64,000 nucleotides of DNA, taken from positions 82,150,422 to 82,214,421 of the forward strand of contig CM061140.1 in the NCBI GenBank assembly GCA_030789695.1. Reading direction: 5' to 3'. A program made the position numbers and the translations under genes. Positions 22,878-33,265 of the stretch are shown one piece after another; position 1 is the stretch's first letter; each line of letters opens with the position of its first letter. Under the pieces are notes generated by a model, which was not told the origin of the DNA, ran no database searches, and saw nothing but the letters and a program-made list of their open reading frames with translations. The stretch comes from Scilla litardierei (lineage: Eukaryota; Streptophyta; Magnoliopsida; Asparagales; Asparagaceae).

Positions 22878-23630
22878 CAAGGCTCTAAATGTCGTGAGGC
22901 GTGGCATGGCGGCGATGTCAAGCCTCAAGCCTTAGTAGCCTTGGCGGAGCCACTACGTTTTTCAAGGCGTGGCTTACGACGGCAAATGTGTGTATATATT
23001 ATATAATATATAGAGAGGTAGACAGTAAACATGCTCCACTTAGATGAATTAGTTTCCAAATCCATAGCCTTCCATCTACATTGAGATGTGTGCTTACTGC
23101 TTACAATTAAATAAAGTGTTAATTTACTAAAAAGCAATTGTTTACATAACTAAAAAGGATGTGACCTTAATACGTCATCAATATGAAATCAATCGATTAA
23201 CACAGTTGTTAAAGCTATTTGGATAATTGGATCTAAACGAAATTTGCTGATACTTGAAGGAACATTAATTCTTGCATGTCCTAGTTCAACATCTTGAATA
23301 AACTTTGTTCACAAGTGCTGTCTGCGAGCGAGATGAAAAGTCCTAGGCCCCAAATCGAATGTGAGCGGCTACGAGATGAAAAAAAGCCTCAAATAATGAG
23401 AACGGGTCGGGTTCGGGTTCTCTTATCCCTATAATGTGGACCCGTGTGCTTTTTTTTAACTCGTGCCTTGTGTTTTGTGGCGCGCCTTGTGTCGCCATGT
23501 CGCACCATGGTGGCGTGCCGCCTCAACGAGCCAACTTGGGCATTAACGGGGGTGTGAGAATGGAGCCTTGCTACCATGGCATCGCAATGGCGCGTCATGA
23601 CATCGTCGTGACGAGTTTTTTACAACCTTG
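22878..23630. mobile_element. Non-autonomous hAT element (753 bp), TSD TTTAGAAA
   Basis: The ends are CAAGGCTCTAAATG (22878) and, inverted, CAAGGTTGTAAAAA (from 23630). They are flanked by a perfect 8-bp duplication TTTAGAAA (22870-22877, 23631-23638). An 8-bp duplication and CA(A/G)GG ends are hallmarks of the hAT superfamily. Subterminal regions are rich in GGCG/CGCC and CGTGA motifs. No transposase frame exists, so the element depends on an autonomous relative. AT-rich sequence fills the centre. Confidence 0.85.
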
Positions 23631-23638
23631 TTTAGAAA

Positions 23639-24881
23639 TATACATTTCTAATTCACTTTTGTCATGTTAAAATACCCCCCGCTTCATTAGCTAAAAAGGA
23701 ATATTCTCCTATCTTCTTGTAAATTGAATTTTAAAAATTTTTAATGACATAATGCACACATCTTCCACTTTTCCCTCAACTCTCAACAGTGATACCCAAA
23801 ACTTTAGATGAATTTTCCAACAACCAACCAACCCAAATTCTTCCCATCCTCTTGTCCCTTCTCCTTCCAAGAAGGAAAGCCCGGTGTCCCCAAAAATCTT
23901 CTTCTTGTAGGCTAAAAACTCAATTTAAAAAAAGTTTACAGTTCGTTTAGATGATGGGCATCTATAACGACGGTGTGAAAGGCAGCGACTTGGGGATGGT
24001 GTGAAGAGATTGCTAAATACACCGCATTAAATGCGGTGTATGTCTTTTTTTTCCCCAAAACAGAAAGAAATGTCATATCGGAGTCGGTGACGTGACTTCT
24101 GATTTGACATTTTTTCAGGATTTGACCAAAAAAAAGACATATTTTACGCGGTGTATATAACAGGGTTTTGATGTGAATGGTAGCAACGTGATGTTGCACA
24201 CGTACCAAGATGGTGAAAGGATATGTGTAGATGGTGTGAAAGGTAGTGACTTGGGAATGGTGTGAAAGATACGTGGGGATGGTGTGAAAGGCAACGACAG
24301 TGGTGTAGCGTATGTATGAGCGATGGTGATGGAGAGCAACTGCATTAGTCTTTTATTTCTTTTAATCGTTTTGTTCCCTCGGGTTCATCCTAGTCTCATA
24401 TGGACCACTACATACTAGTGCAACAAACATTTAAGTCCAGTTGTATGCCATCTTATCGTAGTAGAAAAGTCAATTTCCAACAAGACTTTTACAGACAAGT
24501 GTGGAAAAATCCTAGAAGTGGGGTTATGCATCATCTTAGGGGTAGAAAATAATTGTTACGTTGTTTGCAACGTGCGTGGGCAAGCTCTGAAGCTGGATAA
24601 CGTTGAACTCTACTATGGCCTCTGGAGTCATACGCGTCTACTTCGCTGGATTTTCCACTGTACTCAGTCACAACATAAATGTTTTAGTAGACAAACGCTC
24701 TAGGCCTTTGCTAATTGTGGATCTTCTATCTTAGTTCTTTTTTTTAAAAAAATCTTCATTAGTGTTACATTCAATTGTGTTAACTGTTTGTAAATGATGG
24801 GAATAATATTGCTCTACTCCCATAATGCTTTTGCGCACACATGAAACAACAGCCTCAAATGATTGTGAAAAATGTGATTTG
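23639..24881. other. Intergenic DNA with foldback and short direct repeats
   Basis: A perfect 11-bp stem ATACACCGCAT/ATGCGGTGTAT with a 3-nt loop lies at 24017-24041. GTCTTTTTTT and AAAAAAAGAC flank the following 110 bp. A block of the type GATGGTGTGAAAGG..GTGACTTGGG is present at about 23966-24005 and again at 24231-24290. These look like a decayed foldback transposon whose ends I could not fix. No gene was recognised. The sequence just before 24882 is the target of Tat element II. Confidence 0.5.
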
Positions 24882-24886
24882 GTATT

Positions 24887-25847
24887 TGTTACGCCTATTT
24901 GGCCGAGGCCCGAAAGACACGAGCCCGAAAACCCGACCCCCGGTCAAGAGCCCATCTGAGCACTCAGGCCCACTCGATAAGGCCCTATCGGGGACTCCCC
25001 CGAATGTAGATCCGACCCGGCCCCGGTAGCATATGGGTCACTCACCCACTCCTGCGATAACCGCTCCCTCGATCCCACGACCACTTAATGACAGTTATGG
25101 GGGGAGGCTGGCATGGCGCAGGGAGCGGCGGCAGGGGGTGGATTGAGGGGGCACGATTGGGGGCGGACGAGCAACGTGGGTCGGGGGCAATCACGGCGGA
25201 GGTCTATAAAGGGGCTAGGAGGACAACAGGACACGGGACCGCATCTCAGGTATCTAAAACCGAAGGTACTCCATCAACGACCTAGCTCCCCCATCCTATC
25301 TCCTTCCTCCACCGCTCGCGCCGTGAGACGTCGTTCTGATCTCCTCACGAGTCGAACCGTCTCCGCCGGGCCTCCTCTTTCAGATCTCTATCTGACCTAG
25401 GCATCGGAGGGGATTTGGCCGGAACCTAGGTCCGGCCCCCTGACGAGCGTTCTCGTCCACGCAGGTGGACAGCTGATCAACGGGCCGAGGCTTCCCCTCA
25501 CCCCTCTCCAACTTCACAATCAACTGGACGACCGAGGCTACCCCTCGCCTTCCTTTCTCCGAGGCCGAGCACATCCTACCGAGGCCGAGCGTCTTAACCG
25601 GGTCCGAGGCTTCCCCTCGCCCTTCGCCGACCGTGCCTCTAGCTGGACGACCGAGGCTACCCCTCGTCTTCCTTCCTCCGAGGCCGTGCTCGTCCGACCG
25701 AGGCCGAGCGTCTCAACCTGGGCCGAGGCTTCCCCTCGTCCCATCTGCACCGATTCGAAGCCCCCGAGGGACCCAAGCGGGCCCCTTGACCACGTTGACC
25801 GGGTTGTCCACGGTCAACGCTCTGTAGTGAGAAAACACTCTGAAACA
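24887..25847 (+). mobile_element. 5' LTR of Tat element II
   Basis: It starts TGTTACGCCTATTTGG and ends CACTCTGAAACA. A TATAAA box at 25205-25210 is the likely U3 promoter. The downstream part holds five CGAGGCT(T/A)CCCCTC(G/A) units (about 25487-25740) that can each fold into a 5-bp stem. Confidence 0.92.
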
Positions 25848-25849
25848 TC

Positions 25850-25868
25850 TGGCGCCGTCTGTGGGAAA
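25850..25868 (+). other. tRNA primer binding site (Asp type)
   Basis: TGGCGCCGTCTGTGGGAAA lies two bases after the LTR. TGGCGCCGT is complementary to the 3' end of plant tRNA-Asp, as in other Tat/Athila elements. Confidence 0.75.
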
Positions 25869-25905
25869 CGAAAACCGTCCCACGAAGCAGCATACCACAC
25901 CAACA

Positions 25906-27532
25906 ATGGCACGAGCCAGCAATGGAAGGAAGCGCATGCCCCCCATCCCGGAGGAGGGGAATGGCGCATCAAACGGCAACCCCGAGGACACGCCCGTCGG
26001 CGGCCACCCCGCCCTCTCAACCGAAGAGACCGGCGGCTCAGAACAGGCCACGCAGGGACAGCTCCGCGCCCTGGCTCAGGAGACCAACGCGAGCCTCCAG
26101 ACGTTGGTCGCGATGGTACAGCAGCTCGTCGGCCCTGCACCGTCCAACAGAGGCACGTTGGACGATAGCCATCGATGGGCGGGGGGGTCCCCCGCACTTG
26201 CGATCCGCCGTGGTCGACGACCACGGGACCCAGAAACCGAACACGGAGCGTCGATTCACGCTGTCCGGCTCTCGTCAGGCGAGGTCACGCGCCTCCTCCC
26301 CTTATCGTGAAAGGAGCCGAAGAGAAACCGAAGGGACGGAGGGCGAATCGATGACGGCATCATCTCGTCGGTCACGGTCGTCCCGCCGCAGGAGAAGCGA
26401 ACGACACCACTCGAGAGACCGATCACGGCGGAGCAGGAGCTCCCGCAGGAGGAGTCGGGAGCGTCGGGTCAGCCCGACCCCCAGCGTGGCGAGGGCCGTG
26501 GAGCCAGCCCCGCTGGCGCCTGTGCTTCCTCCACCCCCGATCGAGCCAGAGGCAGGCGACTGCCGCATCCCTGGGGGCATCCACGGAGACCGGTGCCCCT
26601 TATCACGGAGAATAACCGACGCACGGGTCCCCTCTCGATTCAGGATCCCGGTGCTGGGAAAGTACGACGGGATAGGGGACCCGGGACACCACGTGATGGA
26701 CTACGAGGGGGACATGTCCTTCCAGGGAGCTGACGATGACCTGCTTTGCCGGGGCTTCTATTCTACTCTCAGGGGAGCGGCGAGGACCTGGTACCACAGC
26801 CTGCCCGGCCGCTCCATCGACAGCTTCGAGGAACTCACCCAGTTGTTCTGCAAACAGTTCATGGCGGGGAGGCAGATCAAGCCTGGCGCTGAACATCTGT
26901 TCAACATAGTGCAAGGCCCGGCCGAGCCGCTCCGACAGTTCATGCGCCGCTTCAATGCGGAAAGGCTGAACGTGAACAGCCCTCCTGACCTGGTGGTCCA
27001 GACGGCCCTTAAGAAAGGGCTTCGCCACAGAGGCCTCAAGAAGTCCCTACACAACGATCCCCCGAAGGACCTCCCCGGGATCATGGCGAGGGCCGAACGC
27101 TTCATGCTGACCGAGGAAGCCTTGGCCGAGGATGCAGGAAAAGCCACTCGATGGACCAAGCGCGGCGACGGCGGACGAGTCAGCCCCGAAGGGTACCGGA
27201 CCGAGAAGAGGCCGAGGAACAGACAGCGGGGAGAAAGCGCGAGGGACACCACCCCAGACGCCGTCCTCGCCCAAGTACAGAAGGAAGAGCGAGCTGATCG
27301 CCCCCCACCGAAGGCTAAAAGAGGTGGGAAGAACAGAGAGAAGTACTGCAAGTACCATAAGGACGATGGCCATGACACTGAAGACTGCTGGCATTTGAAG
27401 GACATTGAGAAGCTGATGAGCCGGGGCACGCCAGGAACCAGGCCGACGAGCCGGCCCACGGAGAAGGGACCTCCACGCAGCCAGACAAGGGGAAGAAGAT
27501 CAACACCGTCCAAGGTCCCCTCCGCATCATAG
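25906..27532 (+). pseudogene. gag: Gag of Tat element II, one frameshift
   Basis: The ATG at 25906 opens MARASNGRKRMPPIPEEG. The frame shifts at the G run 26181-26187 (one G too many) and continues to a TAG at 27532, about 541 codons in all. The N-terminal part has a short QLRALAQETNASLQTLVAMV helix, and an Arg/Ser-rich stretch follows. From about residue 243 comes the Retrotrans_gag capsid domain (PF03732-like) with FRIPVLGKYDGIGDPGHHV, GAARTWYHSLPGRSIDSF and ELTQLFCKQFMAG. Near residue 480 a variant zinc knuckle, CKYHKDDGHDTEDC (CX2HX4HX4C), is the form usual for Tat elements. No pol follows. The homopolymer makes a sequencing error possible, in which case gag is intact. Confidence 0.85.
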
Positions 27533-27778
27533 AGTGAGCGGGCGATGTCTCTCCCCCCGGTTGCAGCCTAGTAAGAGGGAGTTATCTAGGTTTACATCCC
27601 TCTGTCTAGCTTCATTTCCTTTTTTCCTTTTCCTCCAAATGTACCGGTCCGACAGGACTCTTGAGAGTACAATTGCATTCCCTTTTTGTCTTTTCTTAAA
27701 TCCTCGACGGAATTGACATTTCACTAATAGTGCAAAAGAATGAAGGCCGCTGCCTCACTGGAGGGGGAAGGGGGACAC
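27533..27778 (+). other. Spacer after gag; pol absent
   Basis: A non-coding, pyrimidine-rich stretch contains GTACCGGTCCGACAGGACTC. It lies where protease-RT-RNase H-integrase would be in an autonomous Tat element. No pol motif is visible on either strand. Confidence 0.7.
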
Positions 27779-28480
27779 TGCCCTCGCCGACCGACTCCTG
27801 CGCTTAGAAGCCTGAGGGCAATTCTCCCAGCCAGTGCGGACGCCGACCGGTCCTAAGCCGAGGAGCTTTGCCCTCGCCGACCGAATCCCGCGCTCGTAAG
27901 CCCGGGGGCAGTTCTCCCAGCAGGCACGGACGCCGACCGGTCCTAAGCCGAGGAGCATCGCCCTCGCCGACCGACTCCTGCGCTCATAAGTCTGGGGCAA
28001 TCCCCCCAGCCAGCGCGAACGCCGACCGGTTCTAAGTCGAGGGACTTTGCCCTCGCAGACCGACTCCCGCGCTCATAAGCCTGGGGCAGTTCCCCCAGCA
28101 GGCACGAACGCCGACCGGTCCTAAGCCGAGGAGCTTTGCCCTCGCCGACCGACTCCTGCGCTCATAAGTCTGGGGGCAATTCCCCCAGCCAGCGCGAACG
28201 ACGACCGGTCCTAAGTCGAGGGACTTTGCCCTCGCAGACCGACTCCTGCGCTCATAAGTCTGGGGCAGTTCCCCCAGCAGACACGGACGCCGACCGGTCC
28301 TAAGCCGAGGAGCTTTGCCCTCGCAGACCGACTCCTGCGCTCATAAGTCTGGGGCAGTTCCCCCAGCAGGCACGGACGCCGACCGGTCCTAAGCCGAGGA
28401 GCTTTGCCCTCGCCGACCGACTCCTGCGCTCATAAGTCTGAGGGCAGGCACGGACGCCTATAAGTTTGGGGGCAATTCCC
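27779..28480. repeat. Tandem array, 89-90-bp unit, about 7.5 copies (element II)
   Basis: The landmark C(C/G)ACCGGT recurs at about 27843, 27933, 28022, 28111, 28201, 28290 and 28379. Each unit carries the GGGG(G)...CCCCC hairpin and the phrase CGACTCCTGCGCTCATAAG. Two unit subtypes (GCAATTCCCCCAGCCAGCGCG and GCAGTTCCCCCAGCAGGCACG) tend to alternate. The last copy is degenerate. The copy number differs from element I. Confidence 0.9.
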
Positions 28481-28891
28481 CCCAGCCGACGTGAACGTCA
28501 TCCAATCCTAGGCCAAGAACGAGGCAGCAACGCAAAATACATGAGAAGTCCGAGTAAGTCAATTTCGTTTATAATAGTTAACCAGGGTACAAAAACGTGT
28601 CTTATTTACAGGGAATCAAGGCGAAGGAAACACTCTACAAATAATCCACTCACGACGAATGACAGAGTTCTTCACCTACAGAAGCTAGATCAACACCGAC
28701 AGAGCAAAATTGGTTGACAAAAGACCCAAAGTAGTTAGCCCAAGCTAGCAGTCATGCAACCAGCAATTATTGGCCACGGAGCCGATAACGAAGCCGAAGG
28801 AGATAGCGGGGGCCAGGGATCCATTTCAAGTAGACTGGCCCAAAGCGAAGCGGATGCTTAAAAATTTGAGGATAAGGCCGGGAGGGACGGC

Positions 28892-30936
28892 TTAGGGAGC
28901 CCGAGCTCGGGAGGACACATCCTCGGGCACTTCGCCCTGCTGGGAGCGAGGAGGATCGACCGGCGGAGGGGCTTGCCGAACACGCTCCGCACATTCCCGG
29001 AAGGAAGACTGGACGACTTCGACGATCCGAGGGGCGATGAGGTCTTCATACTTACCGAAGGCCTCCCTGAGAACCTGAAGATCCTCTTCCCCAGAGTCTC
29101 GACGACGCCCTTCTCCACCTCCTCTGCAAGCCGCATCACCTGGCGCCGATCCGACAGTTCCCTCTGAAGCTCCTCCCTCTCCAGGCGGAACGACTCCGCC
29201 GCTTCCTCAGCCGACTGATGAGCATCCTCCAGCTTTCCTTGGAGGTCACCCACTCGTCCCTCCAACTCGGTCACACGGAGGTTGAGACGCCGAGACTCCA
29301 TCTGGGCCTCCGTCATAGCCACCTCAGCCGCCCCGGCCCGCTCCTGAGCCCTCATGGAGGACTCCTCCAGCTCCCTCAAGCGGACGGCTCGACACTGCAA
29401 CTCCACAGCGAGCGCTGAACCCTGAAAAGACGAGACACGGGCTAAGAAGAGGATAAAGAGAAAGAGAGGATAGCAAGATAACCGAACCTGTTGAAGGATC
29501 CAGACCAAGGAATCCGACATCTTGTCGGCCGGGATCTTCTTGAGGAGGCTGCGGTCCCGAGGAGGGACGGAGACCTCGGCAACCTGCTGGGCCAGGGCTC
29601 GGTCAACAAACATCGAACTCCCAGGGACGACGATCGAAGCCAAGTCGCTCGCCAACAAGGCCCCGACCCCCGGTGATACGGGCGAAGACGCTGCGAGGGG
29701 GGTGGCTGACAAAGCTACCAAAGGATCCCCTGCGGTCGCCACGGGAAGCGCGGAACCTGCTGGACTGGAGGGATCCACGTCCTCCCTCCTCTTCTTTCCT
29801 CCGTGGGGCTCCGAAGGCGCCGGAGGGGAACGCTTCCGCCTCGCACCATCCTCACCCCCGGGAAGGGGATCGCCAGAAGAAGAGGCGGGAGGCGCGGCCA
29901 CCACCTTACCCACGGAAGGCTCGGCTCGGCGCACTTCCTCCTCAACGGTCCTCCGAGGCGCCCTTCCAGAGGTACTACCTCGGCTCCGAGCGGCTCCACG
30001 ACGGATCAGCTCATCGACGTCACGGACGAACTCGCGGCCTGCCATCCCTGCAAAGGAGACCGAAATCAGGATGAGTCATAGGGCGATCCGAGGATGAAAA
30101 AGCGACCTACCCGGAGACCACAAGACGGCCTTCAGGAGTAGGTCGTCCAACAAAGACCAGATGGATTTCGATTCCAAAGGAAGAGCCGACAGCAGCGCGG
30201 CGGCTGCCTGATCAGCGTCAGAAAGGGCTAACGGCAGGCGAGGCTGGACGGACGCGCCCCAGCTTGTCAGAATCTGGGCATCACCCAAGAAGACCACAAA
30301 GACATAATCCGAGCTCCAATCCCCCGACCAGCGGGGTAGCCCGATCAGACATTCCCTCCTCGAACGGGCTCGGAGGTGCAGCCATGACCCCGGCCCGACC
30401 GTCTGGACCTGGTAAAAGTGGAAGAGAAGGGGGAGAGACGGCTCCAGACCGCGGGTGCAGCAAAGCGTTACGAAGCCCGTCAGTACCGCAACCGAGCAAG
30501 GGGTAAACTGACAAAGCGGCACCATGAGATACTCCATGACCTGGATAAGGAAGGGATTGAGCGGGAAACGAAGACCCAGGTGAAACATTTCGACGTAGAC
30601 GCCAACTTCATTGCTCCTCGGAAGGCAAATCCGCTCGTCGACGAATGGAACTCGGACATCGTACGGGAAGCAGAGATATCTTTCCCGGATTTCCGAGACC
30701 ACCGAAGGAACGGTCCTCGACGGCGTACGGAGGATGACCGGGGGCACGTTAAGACGCACGGCAGCCGACGCCACGTCATCGCATGCGTAGTCTGGGAATA
30801 GCTTCCCCTTCCCCTTATCTTGGAAGGGACGACTCCCGGAAGAGGAACCTGATCCCACTGGCCGGGGCCTGCCCCGCCTGGACTCTGGAGAATCCCTCGC
30901 CCCTCGGCCAGAACCGCCTATCCTAAGAGCAGCCAT
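28892..30936 (-). pseudogene. Antisense three-exon gene of Tat element II (gypsy-type transposon domain, coiled coil)
   Basis: Exons are 30936-30111, 30047-29488 and 29421-28892, separated by introns of 63 nt (GTAGGT...TTTGCAG) and 66 nt (GTTCGG...TTTTCAG). The protein parallels that of element I, including YLCFPYDVRVPF, RSNEVGVYVEMFHLGLRFPL and a coiled coil of about 100 residues. Exon 2 lacks a 36-codon stretch present in element I. Exon 1 is open here (CAG where element I has TAG), but a one-base loss near 29076 shifts exon 3, so the natural C-terminus is lost. Transcription runs opposite to the LTR promoter, from its own TATA box. Role unknown. Confidence 0.8.
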
Positions 30937-31077
30937 AATACGAGAGCGAGAAAGAAATTACCTTTTAGCTAGTTTGAAGGAGGCGAAGAAGCAAAGGCGA
31001 CGGGAGACTCCGAGTTGTAGAAAGCCTAGAGCAATGGGAAGAGCAAGAAAGGAGAGGAGATCAACGCAGCTGGGGAT

Positions 31078-31085
31078 CTTATATA
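31078..31085 (-). promoter_or_regulatory. TATA box of the antisense gene (element II)
   Basis: TATATAAG on the minus strand, about 142 bp upstream of the ATG at 30936. The position and sequence are conserved with element I. Confidence 0.6.
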
Positions 31086-31543
31086 TCGAACGCAGGGACG
31101 AATTCGAAGCGCCTGACAATAACGCGTGGCAGGACTCGAAGAACCGGCGGCGTTTCGAAATCGGCGCCAGGGGAAGTCCAATCGATCCGCCTCATCATGA
31201 CCTACATTTATGACCACGCCTCGATTAAAGCGCCACTCGGAATCCCAGGAGGCACAGCAGCCGAACCGAGCAAGCCAAGGCCGGTCGACCCCACCAAGGG
31301 CGGCTCACGAACCCCTCGGCTTCTCGACTTAAGACGACCCCACGAGCGATGGGGATAAGCTTGCAGCTACACGTGGCAGCATCAGAAGACCGACGGCGCT
31401 TCGGAGCCCGCGCCTTAAAAGTATCGAACGGACCAACTCATGATGACGACTAATAAATGAGTCGACATCGATTGGCGAGCCTGTCAAAGTCGGCGGAAGT
31501 CACATCGGCCGAGCCGAACCGGCCGAGGCCGATCGACCCGACC

Positions 31544-31555
31544 GATGGGGGCAAT
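31544..31555 (+). other. Polypurine tract of Tat element II
   Basis: GATGGGGGCAAT immediately before the 3' LTR. It primes plus-strand DNA synthesis in this family. Confidence 0.75.
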
Positions 31556-32516
31556 TGTTACGCCTATTTGGCCGAGGCCCGAAAGACACGAGCCCAAAAA
31601 CCCGACCCCCGGTCAAGAGCCCATCTGAGCACTCAGGCCCACTCGATAAGGCCCTATCGGGGACTCCCCCGAATGTAGATCCGACCCGGCCCCGGTAGCA
31701 TACGGGTCACTCACCCACTCCTGCGATAACCGCTCCCTCGATCCCACGACCACTTAATGGCAGTTATGGGGGGAGGCTGGCATGGCGCAGGGAGCGGCGA
31801 CAGGGGGCGGATTGAGGGGGCACGATTGGGGGCGGACGAGCAACGTGGGTCGGGGGCAATCACGGCGGAGGTCTATAAAGGGGCTAGGAGGACAACAGGA
31901 CACGGGACCGCATCTCAGGTATCTAAAACCGAAGGTACTCCATCAACGACCTAGCTCCCCCATCCTATCTCCTTCCTCCCCCGCTCGCGCCGTGAGACGC
32001 CGTTCTGATCTCCTCACGAGTCGAACCGTCTCCGCCGGACCTCCTCTTTCAGATCTCTATCTGACTTAGGCATCGGAGGGGATTTGGCCGGAACCTAGGT
32101 CCGGCCCCCTGACGAGCGTTCTCGTCTATGCAGGTGGACAGCTGATCAACGGGCCGAGGCTTCCCCTCACCCCTCTCCAACTTCACAATCAACTGGACGA
32201 CCGAGGCTACCCCTCGCCTTCCTTTCTCCGAGGCCGAGTACATCCTACCGAGGCCGAGCGTCTTAACCGGGTCCGAGGCTTCCCCTCGCCCTTCGCCGAC
32301 CGTGCCTCTAGCTGGACGACCGAGGCTACCCCTCGTCTTCCTTCCTCCGAGGCCGTGCTCGTCCGACCGAGGCCGAGCGTCTCAACCTGGGCCGAGGCTT
32401 CCCCTCGTCCCATCTGCACCGATTCGAAGCCCCCGAGGGACCCAAGCGGGCCCCTTGACCACGTTGAATGGGTTGTCCACGGTCAACGCTCTGTAGTGAG
32501 AAAACACTCTGAAACA
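31556..32516 (+). mobile_element. 3' LTR of Tat element II
   Basis: It is the same length (961 bp) as the 5' LTR and nearly identical to it. TATAAAG lies at 31874-31880, so a promoter here would read rightward out of the element into the host gene's 3' exon, antisense to it. Its end is 548 bp from the host stop codon. Confidence 0.92.
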
Positions 32517-32521
32517 GTATT

Positions 32522-33064
32522 TATCAACTATTTGTGTTCTTCCAGTTTTATATGTACAACATTTTCCATGTCCACATCTGTGAATCTGTGCCGGAAAGAT
32601 GTTAGCTAAGTCTAAAGCATCCAGAATGACATTTAGAGACACCGCATATTATAGTTTTTTTACAAGTTCCTGATAAACAACTAATTAAATATGCCTGCAA
32701 ACTGCCATTTTAGAAGTTCATGATTTACATGCTAAGCAGCAAACACAGAATGGTAATATAATCAGCTTCAAAATATACATGTGGACAATGAGATAGTAAA
32801 CATCAGTGTATAACATGAACAACGTAATACAGCATCAAATTCCATTGCTGCAACTTCTCCTGATGAATGGACTCTAGCTGCTATAGGAAGAAAAAAGAGA
32901 ATATACCCGCACCTGTGGCGCTCACAGTTGGAACCCTTGCAAGTTGCGATGCACTGACTAATTCCCCACGGTCTGATATGGAGCACAGCAATGAAGCACA
33001 TTCTGGAAATCATCTTAACATCTCCAGCCACCCAAATTTTTGAGGTCAGAGTGCCGGCAAGCGT
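32522..33064 (-). other. Region downstream of the UBAC2-like stop codon (3' UTR and flank)
   Basis: AT-rich, non-coding DNA between the stop codon at 33065 and Tat element II. Part of it is presumably 3' UTR. I see no unambiguous AATAAA on the minus strand and no other feature. Confidence 0.5.
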
Positions 33065-33235
33065 TCAGTACGATTGGGATTCAAGGAGGATATTTGTGGC
33101 CACATTTATGTCATTTCTAGCCCGCACAAGTGCCTGTCTGGCTGAATTGCTGTCAAAGCCCATTGATACCAGCGTAGAAATTGAATCTTCTGGCGGCTCC
33201 GGGACCGAAGATCTGGTAGCTGATGGATAGTTTCT
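33065..33235 (-). CDS. UBAC2-like protein, last exon (UBA domain)
   Basis: This is the last of four recognisable exons of a host gene. It encodes 56 residues and TGA (33067-33065). [19 protein letters not shown] followed by [14 protein letters not shown] is a complete ubiquitin-associated (UBA) domain with the MGF loop; it binds ubiquitin. The exon starts at AGA after TTGCAG (acceptor at 33236), phase 0. Plant UBAC2 homologues are rhomboid-like, multi-span ER membrane proteins with a cytosolic C-terminal UBA domain, linked to ER protein quality control and autophagy. Assignment rests on recalled family sequence. RBL15 was considered and rejected because its UBA differs. Confidence 0.88.
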   Translation of the reverse strand, partial: RNYPSATRSSVPEPPEDSISTLVSMGFDSNSARQALVRARNDINVATNILLESQSY

Positions 33236-33265
33236 CTGCAATAGAATTATGGAAATTTGAACCAC

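Larger units (their letters stand above)
24887..32516 (+). mobile_element. Tat-lineage Ty3/gypsy element II: complete, gag-only, TSD GTATT
   Basis: Two 961-bp LTRs (24887-25847 and 31556-32516) flank 5.7 kb. A perfect duplication GTATT (24882-24886, 32517-32521) brackets it. I counted about 13 differences between the LTRs by eye, mostly C/T transitions, so the insertion is recent. Order: LTR, Asp-type primer site, gag, spacer, 90-bp tandem array, antisense gene, polypurine tract, LTR. Protease, RT, RNase H and integrase are absent, with no stop-ridden remnant. It is a non-autonomous element of the gag-bearing type that would need pol from a relative. Confidence 0.92.

Noticed and set aside
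26758..27513. 251-codon ORF opposite to gag of Tat element II
   Set aside because: Shadow of the GC-rich gag frame; the antisense protein has no motif, while the sense strand has the capsid and zinc-knuckle motifs.
27779..28480. CRISPR-like array
   Set aside because: Units are contiguous tandem repeats without unique spacers, in plant nuclear DNA.
29673..30097. Plus-strand ORFs opposite to the antisense gene
   Set aside because: Shadows of the conserved antisense exons; splice sites and domain similarity support only the minus strand.
33065..33235. UBA exon as part of rhomboid-like protein RBL15
   Set aside because: The UBA sequence and the [11 protein letters not shown] and GICGILAG blocks fit UBAC2; the RBL15 UBA domain differs as I recall it.
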